DNA from: Rhizaria sp. SCN 62-66
Lineage: Eukaryota > Rhizaria, unplaced
NCBI GenBank assembly: GCA_001724265.1
Contig: MEDY01000275.1
Location: 1-64,000 of the forward strand
Reading direction: 5' to 3'
DNA: 64,000 nt
Shown here: positions 21,277 to 30,500 of the stretch, one piece after another
How positions within the stretch are numbered: the stretch's first letter is position 1
Layout of the letters: each line of letters begins with the position of its first letter
Notes under the pieces: model-generated
Database searches by the model: none
What the model saw: only the letters and a program-made list of their open reading frames with translations
What the model was told of the DNA's origin: nothing
Made by a program: the position numbers and the translations under genes

Positions 21277-23412
21277 GAGGTAGACCTGGCCGCCGAACTT
21301 GTGGACGACGTCGCAAACCTCGCGCACGCTCTCCTCAAACACGCCGTGCGTCGAGGGGTACGTGAGCTGGATCGCCGCGAGCGTGTCCTTGTGCTTCTCG
21401 GCCTTGGCCTTGAGGTCGGCGACGTCGATGTTGCCGTCGGCGTCGCAGGCCACGACGACGATCTTCATGCCGGCCAGCGCGGCCGAGGCCGGGTTGGTGC
21501 CGTGCGCGGAGGCCGGGATCAGGCACAGGTCGCGGTGGCCCTCGCCCTTGGCAGTGAGGTAGCCGCGGATGGCGAGCAGACCGGCGTACTCGCCCTGCGC
21601 GCCAGAGTTGGGCTGCAGCGAGCAGGCGTCGAAGCCGGTGACGGAGCAGAGCCAGGAAGAGAGCGAGGAGATGAGCTCCTTGTAGCCCGCGACCTGGGAC
21701 TCGGGCACGAAGGGGTGGATGGCGTTGACCGTGGGCCACGTGATCGGGATCATCTCGCTCGTCGCGTTGAGCTTCATGGTGCATGAGCCGAGGGGGATCA
21801 TGGCCGTGGCCAGCGAGAGGTCCTTCTGTTGCAGCAGGTAGAGATAGCGCAGCATCGAAGTCTCGGAGCGGTGCGCGTGGAAGATCGGGTGAGTCATGAA
21901 CTCGCTCTTGCGGGCCACAGACGCCACGGGCGCGAACGCACCGGCCGCCGCCGCGGTCTCGGTCGCCGCGACAGACTTGCCCGCAGCGGTGGCGATGATG
22001 CCCGCGAGCGCGGCCACGTCGGCGGCCTCGCTAGTCTCGTCGAACGACACGGAGACCTCGAGCGAGCCGTTGCCCGCCGCGAAGAGGTTCATCTTGGCAG
22101 CCTCGGCGGCCTTGAGCGCGGCGCTCACGGCCGCGGCGGAGGGCAGCACCACGGTGACGGTGTCGAAGAAGCTCTTGTGCTTGATGGCGCCATCGCCGAG
22201 CGCGGCGGCGACGCGGGCGGCGAACTGCTGCGCGCGGGCCTGGACCTCGCCGGCGATGGTCTTAAGCCCCTCGGGGCCGTGCCACACGCCGTAGGCCGCG
22301 GCGACGTTGGCCAGCAGCGCCTGCGCGGTGCAGATGTTGGAGGACGCCTTCTCGCGGCGGATGTGCTGCTCGCGGGCCTGCATTGCCATGCGCAGCGCGG
22401 GCTTACCGCGCGAGTCCTTGGAGATACCGATGATGCGCCCGGGCATCTTGCGCTTGAACGCCTCCGACGTGCACAGGAACGCGGCGTGCGGGCCGCCGAA
22501 GCCGAGCGGGACACCGAAGCGCTGCGAGGAGCCGAAGGCGGCGTCGGCGCCCCACTCGCCAGGCGGGGCGAGCTTGGTGAGCGCGAGCAGGTCCGTGGCG
22601 ACGGCGACCTTGAGGCCCTTGTTGGCGGCCTTGAGCTGCGCGACCACGGGCGCCATGTCGGCGACGACGCCGTCGGAGCCGGGGTACTGGAGCACGACGG
22701 CGAAGACCTCGTCGGCGTTGTTGTTGGCGGCCATCTCGGCCACGGCCACGGTCTTGACGGTCCAGCCGAAGCCCTTGGCGCGGGTGCGGATGACGTCGAG
22801 AGTCTGCGGGTGGATGTTGGTGTCGACGAGCACGGTCGACGCCTTGCCGCGGCCCCAGAGCATCATGAGCGCCTCGGCGCCGGCGGTGGCCTCGTCGAGC
22901 AGCGAGGCAGAGGCGACGGGGAAGCCGGTGAGGTCGCCGCACATCGTCTGGTAGTTGAGCAGCATCTCGAGGCGGCCCTGGGAGATCTCGGCCTGGTAGG
23001 GGGTGTACGGGGTGTACCAAGCGGGGTTCTCGACGATGTTGCGAAGGATGACGTAGGGAGTGTGGGTGTTGTAGTAGCCCTTGCCGATGAAGGACTTAAA
23101 GACCTGGTTCTTGTCCATCATGGCCTTGAGCTCGGCGAGCGCCTTGACTTCGGTCACGCCCTCGGGCACGCCCAGCTTGTCGATCGTCTGGATCGACTTG
23201 GGCACGGTGCTGGCGACAAGCTCGGAGCGGGAGGACAGGCCGAGGGTCTTAAGCATGGCGAGCGCGTCGGCCTCGGAGGGGCCGATGTGGCGCAGAGAGC
23301 TGGGGTGCGATGACGCCACGGGGAGCGAGAACGCGCGCGCGAACTGCACCGCGAGGGCGGCAGAAGCCGCACCAGAGCGAGCAAACTGTGTGGGCAAAAG
23401 AGGAGAGGGCAT
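20293..23412 (-). CDS. GLDC: Glycine dehydrogenase (decarboxylating), P-protein of the glycine cleavage system
   Basis: This PLP enzyme decarboxylates glycine and passes the aminomethyl group to lipoyl H-protein in the mitochondrial matrix. The ORF is 1039 aa (human 1020). The first 45 or so residues are Arg/Ser/Ala-rich without acidic residues, a plausible mitochondrial presequence, ahead of [11 protein letters not shown], which matches the mature start of the family (RHIGP). The PLP-lysine site is intact near residue 740: [20 protein letters not shown]. Other landmarks are [19 protein letters not shown] and [11 protein letters not shown]. An Ala/Pro-rich insert of about 55 residues follows [10 protein letters not shown] and precedes [11 protein letters not shown], a place where the family has a short loop. 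A TTTTGCCCACACAG near the 5' end resembles a splice acceptor, so the first few residues could come from another exon. The stop is TAA. Confidence 0.95.
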
Positions 23413-24139
23413 GAAGCAATGTATGGGTGAGGGTGAGATGGGGCAGTGAAGCGAGAGGAAAAGAGCGACGGGGCGGAGGGTGGATCACGCCACACGATGC
23501 CCGATTGAAACAGTTGTTTTCATTGCTACACCAGCACGTGAGGCTAAACTACGCCGAGTTTCATAAGGTAGCACAGCGGTTGCAAATGGGCAAAGTAGTG
23601 ATATAACAAAGCACGATCATAGGAGCACATAATATGATCCGGGAAGCGGCTGCGGCGGACGAGGAGGAAACTCCACGGGCCAGCAAGGAAAAAAGAGTTT
23701 GGATACGTGATTGGGAACAAGACGGACCTTAGCGAAAACGGATTTAGTAGTCTTAGACAGCATGTGACAAAGACGTGTCGGTAGTGAACAACTACTACGA
23801 TCAACCCAGACGAAAATCACGACAATCGCGAGATTTCGTCTCGCTCCAGCGGTCGGCGATACGGCAGCGACGGTCGAGGTCGCGGCGGTCTGCATTTTTC
23901 GGAACTCGGTTTGACCCAGCCACAACCTTAACAGCGTCCTAAAGACGCATGCACTGTGCCATACACTAACCGTCAAATAGTATCACACGACAATAAGCCG
24001 AATATATCTTTTGTTTTCTGTTTTCTCTCTCTTTTGCATTTCTTAGAAGCGCCGTTTATCCTTGCTTCAGATCCTTTCCCTCACCCCGTTGCCCACTATT
24101 CTTTCCATTTCACTCGTACCCCTTTACAGCGCTCGTCCG
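23413..24139. other. divergent promoter region of GLDC and COA5
   Basis: A 727-nt gap between head-to-head genes for two mitochondrial proteins. Its short open frames have no supporting features. CTTTACAG just before the COA5 ATG looks like a splice acceptor, so a 5' UTR intron is possible. Confidence 0.5.
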
Positions 24140-24361
24140 ATGTCCAACTCGTGCAAGATGCCTCTCAAGGCGTACCTGCAGTGTATTCGCGCCACGGAAG
24201 CGTTCCAGAAGGACCCGTGCGACTCGCGCATGGAGGTCGTGTCGCAGCTGCCCGAAGTCAAGGAGCAGTGCGACTCGTCGTTCCAGACGTACAAGAAGTG
24301 CAAGGAGGGCACGCTCGACATGTTCTCGCGCATGCGCGGCAACAAGGCGCTGCGTTCGTGA
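24140..24361 (+). CDS. COA5: Cytochrome c oxidase assembly factor COA5/PET191
   Basis: A 73-aa twin-CX9C protein of the mitochondrial intermembrane space, needed for complex IV assembly and probably imported by the Mia40 route. Two CX9C motifs are visible, C-KMPLKAYLQ-C and C-DSSFQTYKK-C, with an extra Cys between them as in the family. The tail KEGTLDMFSRMRGNKAL matches the conserved KRSxLDxRxRFRGxKG end of PET191. The ATG at 24140 gives MSNSCK, the family-like start. An upstream in-frame extension would add a non-conserved hydrophobic stretch. The stop is TGA. The gene is head-to-head with GLDC. Confidence 0.9.
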   Translation: MSNSCKMPLKAYLQCIRATEAFQKDPCDSRMEVVSQLPEVKEQCDSSFQTYKKCKEGTLDMFSRMRGNKALRS

Positions 24362-25431
24362 ACAATACCGCCGTTTATACGCTCTCTTTGAGTCCAGACA
24401 ACGGACCGACTCGAGGCGGCTTTTTTCAGTTTGTAGTCGTGATGTGGCAAGTTGGCTCTTCATTTCTATTGGCTGTCGATGGACACAGCACAGCTTGGTG
24501 ACCACGTGATGTTACGCGACTAGCTTTATCACTTGCTGAACTTTCTTTGTTACACGATCCGCCTTGCGGGACTTGCTGAGAAAGTCGCGTTTTTATCTAG
24601 TTCGAATGATTTAAATTATGGGTTGCTCGGGCCGCGAACAAGCACATGCTTTGTGCAGCAGCGGTTTGCAACAGTACGAGACTGTGGCTCTTTGTGACTG
24701 ACACGTCCACAATGCACACTATGCGCACTTCCTGCATCTGCGGCTCGATGCCCGATGCACTCCCGCTGCGTTATGGGGTATCTTGGGTAGTAACTACTCG
24801 AAGTCACACGACTGCATGTCAAGCAATCTTCGCGTGTATGCGTAGGACCGCTATGAGGTTTAGAAATAAGGCCTTTTCAAGTTTATTCACTGGAATACCA
24901 CACCATGTTGTGTTTTTGTTTTTTGAAGCCACTAGATCATGCTGAAATGCGCAATAATAATGAGCCGATGTCGTCAGAGTTGTCTTTTAAATGTTTTGCA
25001 ATTTATCACTTCTGTCGGCCAAGATACTCGTGATAACTTGATTTATGCTAGTACAACAAATAAACAAGTTATATGTACTTTAACGTGTACTTTTTATATC
25101 AATCGATGATGTTGTCGTCCCACATTTCGATTCTTTCCTCATGTCCGTAGACCATGTGACGCACAATAATGACTGCGACGAGGAGAGCGACGTGAGGAAG
25201 CGTTTGAGCAACTTGCGCAGTGACTCACGGAGTCGTTAAGACAACATGCCAATACGCAAATGAGAAAATAATCGTTGTTTATTACATGTTTCCTTTTTAC
25301 CACAGGTTGGCAAACTTGATAGTGTGCCATAATCAATGCATTTCCGCGCGCTCTTTTGCACATGTTGCCCTCCCGCTCACTTCCCGCTTTTCATGCTTTA
25401 TTCCGTCCCCATTCCACCTCAGCGTCCCACG
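24362..25431. other. spacer, no gene seen
   Basis: About 1.07 kb of mixed to AT-rich sequence between two plus-strand genes. Frames of 60-100 codons on both strands show no family resemblance. CACCTCAG just before the phosphatase start could be a splice acceptor of a 5' UTR intron. Confidence 0.5.
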
Positions 25432-27129
25432 ATGCGCCTGCTCAGTCTTGCTGTGCTTGCTTGCATTGCTGCGTTTGCCGCTGCGGCCGCTGCACCCTAC
25501 CACCTGCGTCTGTCCCTGGGCCCGAACCAGGACAAGGACATCGTCTTCGGCTGGACCGTCGACGGCGTCACTGACGTCGCCACCTACGGCCCCTACGTTC
25601 AGTACCGCCCCGTCGGAGCCCCCACCTGGACTTATTCCACCGCGAACTGCGTGAGCAAGCGATACACTGAGGAGCAGACACACTTCTACTGCACTGTGAC
25701 CAACTTCGCCCCCAACCTCGACATCGAGTACCTTGTCGGTGGTAAGCCCTCGCGCTCGCTCTCGGGCCTGCGCAATTTCCGCAGCGCGCCCGTGCCCGGC
25801 TCCTCGGTCAAAATGGCCGTGATGGGCGACCTGGGGTACGAGATCGGTGGCCCCACGGGTGCGTCTCTGGCTGCGCACGCGCTCAAGAAGGATTATTCCC
25901 TCGTCGTGCACGTCGGCGACATCGCCTACGCCGACACCTACGACAAGAAGGGTCCCAACCTCGACTACGAGCTGTGGAACGACCGCTTCATGGGCCTGGT
26001 TGAGCCGACGACGTCGCGCGTGCCGTACATGCTGTGTCCGGGCAACCACGACGTGACGTGCCACTTCGACGGCGACCACGACTGTGCGCCCAACCTCACC
26101 AACTTCTCCTACTACCGCAACCGCTGGCACATGCCGTCCGCCGCCACAGACGGGCCCTCGGACACGGGTCTGTGGTACACGTACACGCACGGCGACATCC
26201 AGTTCGTGTCGATCAACACCGAGTCCGACTACCCTAACTCGCCCTTCAACAAGGACACCCCCACCTCGGCCGGCGGCTTCGCCGCCCCGATGCCGCAGAT
26301 GGAGTGGCTCGCGGCCAAGCTCGCGCAGTTCAACACCCCGGAGGCGCGTGCGTTGCGGCCTTGGGTTATCGTCGTCGGCCACCGTCCCGTGTACTCGACG
26401 CTCACGCTCGACTACCCGCCCAATTTCATCGAGACCGTGCGCGTCACGTTTGAGCAGCTCTTCGCCGAGCACAACGTCGACCTCTACATCTCTGGCCACG
26501 CGCACTACTACGAGCGCACGCTGCCGATCAACAACTTTGCGCACGACGAGAACTACGACAACGTGAACAAGCCCGTGTACATTATCAACGGCGCCGCGGG
26601 CAACGAAGAAGGCCACTGCACCGACGTCACCCCTGAGCTGCCATCCTACATGCCGTACCGCAACTACCGCCAGTACGGCTTCGGCGTCATCACCACCAGC
26701 AAGCCCACCGAGGGCGAGGCGCACACCGCGCTGCTGCGTCGTGCCGCGCGCGCCAGCGCCAACCGCGGCGACGTCGCCCGCGTCGCCTCCTTCGTCCCCA
26801 CCTCCAAGCAGGCCGACCGCGCCAGCGGTGACGCCAAGAACACGCGCCTGACGCGCCTCAGCTCGCTCGCGCGCGGCGCGGGCAACGCCGGCGACGTGTC
26901 GCCCAAGTCTGCCTGGTATGGCGCGCTGCCGTCGCAGTCCGAGTTCACGCTATCTGAGGCCGAGCTCGCCGCGGCCGCTCGCCGCGCTGATGCCGCCGCC
27001 GAGGCCGCCGCCAACGCGGACCTGGGCGCGCGCGCGGACAAGCGCGCGCTGTGCTACGAGTTTAGGGCGACCACGGTGGACCAGGGCCCGCTGATGGAGG
27101 CCGTCGACTCCTTCTGCATCCAGCACTAA
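25432..27129 (+). CDS. Purple acid phosphatase, secreted or vacuolar
   Basis: A dinuclear-metal (Fe/Zn or Fe/Mn) phosphomonoesterase. All five metal-ligand blocks are in order: GDLGYE near residue 131, GDIAYAD near 161, GNHDV near 203, VGHRPVY near 315 and GHAHYYER near 354. The N-terminus is preceded by a classic signal peptide, MRLLSLAVLACIAAFAAAA, which fixes the start at 25432 rather than at upstream in-frame codons. The fibronectin-like N-terminal domain is followed by the catalytic domain. After YGFGVITT, which in relatives leads directly into the last strand, there is an inserted segment of about 115 residues rich in Ala, Arg and Ser. The family-like end (CYEFRAT...EAVDSFCI) then resumes. 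Total length is 565 aa and the stop is TAA. Confidence 0.93.
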   Translation: MRLLSLAVLACIAAFAAAAAAPYHLRLSLGPNQDKDIVFGWTVDGVTDVATYGPYVQYRPVGAPTWTYSTANCVSKRYTEEQTHFYCTVTNFAPNLDIEYLVGGKPSRSLSGLRNFRSAPVPGSSVKMAVMGDLGYEIGGPTGASLAAHALKKDYSLVVHVGDIAYADTYDKKGPNLDYELWNDRFMGLVEPTTSRVPYMLCPGNHDVTCHFDGDHDCAPNLTNFSYYRNRWHMPSAATDGPSDTGLWYTYTHGDIQFVSINTESDYPNSPFNKDTPTSAGGFAAPMPQMEWLAAKLAQFNTPEARALRPWVIVVGHRPVYSTLTLDYPPNFIETVRVTFEQLFAEHNVDLYISGHAHYYERTLPINNFAHDENYDNVNKPVYIINGAAGNEEGHCTDVTPELPSYMPYRNYRQYGFGVITTSKPTEGEAHTALLRRAARASANRGDVARVASFVPTSKQADRASGDAKNTRLTRLSSLARGAGNAGDVSPKSAWYGALPSQSEFTLSEAELAAAARRADAAAEAAANADLGARADKRALCYEFRATTVDQGPLMEAVDSFCIQH

Positions 27130-27539
27130 AGCAGCTAAAATCACAAAGCTAATTAAGCTCGAGGTAGCATGTACGCAACATAGTTTGGGAGAAGCTTCCG
27201 GGGGAGGTTCTCTTTGCTGCTATTGATGTTGATGCTTCTGAAACAAAGTTACTTATATTATAATGATTCGATTTGATTATTACAACTAATACATACAGAT
27301 TCGAGATTTGTACGACGTACGTAATTTATCTCGTTGTTTTGTTGCTGTCACAGCATTGGTGATTGACTCAAAATAAATCATGAATGTATTAAGTGATACT
27401 GGGAGATGTAATATAGAAGAGTTGACTTGATAAAATAGATTAAAATAACAGGTTAACGCTTAACCTTCCTTTGGAACGCGCAACAGCAGTAACAATATGA
27501 GGTCATCACGTTCTAGTGAATTGCAGCTTCGCGTTTCCT
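27130..27539. other. spacer between convergent genes
   Basis: 410 nt, strongly AT-rich. No feature is seen beyond presumed 3' UTRs. Confidence 0.5.
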
Positions 27540-30500
27540 TCACAGATCGAGTTCATCCTCGCCCACGTCCTCATACTCGTCAAACAGACCTTGCTTTGTT
27601 GACTGGCTTTGATGACTATTCGCGGTGACGTTACTGATGTTGATGTTGCTGTGCGTGTTGTTGTTCGTGGCGGGCCGCCGCAGCAGTCCCAGCGCGCCAA
27701 GCGCGTGCGCGTGCGCGTGTCCGCCCAGCCCCGCCGTGGGGTCGACGCCGCCGCGCACGCGGCTCACGGAGAGCTCCGGCCCGTAGTCGTCGTCGTCATC
27801 GTCGCCGTCGCCGTCGTAGTTGAGGCCGCCGGCGTGCGCAGCGAAGGCTTGGCTGTTGTGTCCGCCGTGCCTCTCGCCGTGGCCGTCATCGTTTCCGGTG
27901 GCGTTGTCGCGAGACTCGGCGGCGTTGTGCTCGACCTCAGAAGCGCCAACAGTGCCAGCGTTGGTTGCCAAGGAGACGTCACCGTCGCCGTCGCCGCTGC
28001 GGAGCGACATACCGAAGCCGGGCGCGAAGTTAAGCCTCGGCTTCTGCACTGAGCCGTACCCGCCGTCGTCCTCGTCCTCGTCTTCGCCAAGACCGCTCTG
28101 CCCTGGCGCCGCACCGCTGCCGTCGGCGGCGTCGGTCGCGGCCGCGGTGGCGGCTGCAGCGGTACTGCGGGCGGTCGCGCGGCCCTTAAGCAGCGCAGCG
28201 GCCTCCGCAGCCTCCGCGGCCTCCGCTGCGGCGGTGGCAGCGAGCGCGTCGTCGAGCGCGCTGTGGCGCTGCTGCTGGCTCATGATGAGCTGCTGCTGCT
28301 GCTGTTGCTGCCGAAGTTGCCGCTCCTGCGCGCGCGCGCGCGCCCACTGGTCGCCGCCCGCGCCGGCGCCTGCAGCCACAGCCACAATGCCGCCGCCGCC
28401 GCCACCGCCGCCGCCGCTGCCGGCCGAAGCGCCCGCGCCGGCGCCCTCGGCAAGCGTCACCGCAATGGCCATCAGCGCGGCACGGGCCGCCGCGGCGTCC
28501 TGCTCCTGCACGCTCACGCGGCCCGCCTTGCCAGCGTCGTTGGCAGACTGGGGGACGGGCAGCGTGGCGAGCGCGGCGGCGGCGTTGGCGGGCGCAACGC
28601 CGCGCGCGGCGCCGAGCGCGATTGCGAGCGGCACGTCCGTGGCGGGGAACAGCGACAGTGTGCGCGCGTAGGCCGCGGTCGCGCGCGCGCGCAGACAGGC
28701 CGCGCACACCAGCGGCGCGCAGTACACCGCACCCGACGCCGCAGAAGCGCGCAGAGCGAGAGCGGCGTCCTTGCCATTGTCGTGGTCGTGGCTGTGAAGC
28801 CCGGACTCGGCGTCGTCGCCGTTGTCGGGGTCGCCGTGGGCGTGGGCGTGATCGTGCTCGCTGGCGTTGATCGCGCCGGAGCTCGCCAGCGGCAACCCCG
28901 GCTTAACTTTCTTCTGCTGCTGCTGGAGCATGTACGCAAGCGCTTCGGGGCTGACGACGTCGTCCGTGACGCTCTTAAACGGGTTCAGACCGACGTCGCC
29001 GGTGCCGCCCAGCTTTGCCGCAGCGGCCACGGCGGCCGAGCCCTTGCCGACGCCCACGAGCGCGGGCCTGGAGCCGACCGCGACGAGTCCGCAGCAGAGC
29101 AGGCGCACGGAGCACTTGAAGCACGACGGCAACAGACACACCAGTCCACGCGCGCGCGCCGCCAGCAGCCCCTCCTCGGTGAGCCCCGCGGCGTCGCCGC
29201 CGGCGCGGTTCTCGGCGGCGGCGGCGGTGAGGTAGGCGAGCGACGCGTGCGGACACGGCGCTGGCGCCCCCGCCGAGAGCAGCGCAGCCCACTGCGCCTG
29301 CGCCGGGAGCCCCGCGGACCAGCGGCCGCCGCGCTTGGCGGCCGCGGCACCGGCGATCTGCGCGGCCGTGGAGCCCGGCGTGGCGGTGAGGGTAAGCAGA
29401 GTGAGCGCGTCAACCGTGGCGGCACGGTCGTGGAACAGGTCCCACACGCGCAGCAATGCCTGCACGGCACGCGGCCGCGTCAGCAGCTGCGCAGACGCCA
29501 GCGCGGGGCCCGCCGTCAGCGCGCGCGCGGCGGCCTCGGCAGAAAAGGCCTCCGCTTCGGCATCCGCAGATGAGGCGTCAATGTCGTCGCTCTTCACATT
29601 CACCTTGGCGAGGCTGGCGGAGGAGCCGGAGTGCGCGACGGCGGCGTTGGCGACGGCCTCGACGACGGGGTCCGCGGCGGCCGCGAGCGAGGCGCCGCCA
29701 GTGGGCATGAGCGCGAGCACGCAGACGATCATGACGCCCGCCTCGGCGACGAAGAGCAGCCCCAGCAGCCGCAGAGAGAGGAACACGCGGTGCGCGAGCC
29801 CGACCCCCGCGGCCGCGGCGCCCGCGGAGCTCGCAGTGGCGACAGCGGCCGCGGACGCAGTGGCTGTGGGCAGCGCGGCGGTCCAGGGGTGGGTCAGCCA
29901 GCCGGCGCCGCTGTCGGCGTTGTTGGCCGCGGCCGCAGCGGCGGCGGCGATGGTGTCGGTCGCCAGTGAGGCCGGCAGCACGGCGCCCCCCGCGGCGGCG
30001 ACGAGCAGGAAGACGAGCGTCTGCAGCGTTGCCAGCACCACAAACACGGCCGTGACGGCCGCGCGGCGCGATGCCAGCGCGCTCGCGAGTGCCGACGCGA
30101 AGGTGGCCTTGACGTCGGCGAGCGCGAGTATGGCGGCGAGCTGCGACACAAAGCACGCGGCGACGCCCGCGGCTGCCGCGGCCGCGGTGGCCGTGGTCCA
30201 CGGCGCGGCGAGCAGCGCACGCGCGGTGGTGACCGTGAGCGCGTAGCCAAACCAGAGCCCGCTGGTGAGGCTCCAGAGCCAGCCCGCGGCGACCGCGGCC
30301 GAGCCCACCGCGCTGCCCGCGCTGGCACCCGCAGCGTCCGCGCCAGCGCCAGCGCCCGCGGAGGCAGCGTCGGAGAAGAGCAGTGAGGCGGCGTCCTGCG
30401 CGGCGGCCGCGCCGGCCGAGGCGGCGGCGGCGACGGCAGCGGGCGTGGAGGCCGCGATGGCGAGCGCGACCGAGAGCACGTGCACAAGCAGCACGGCGCC

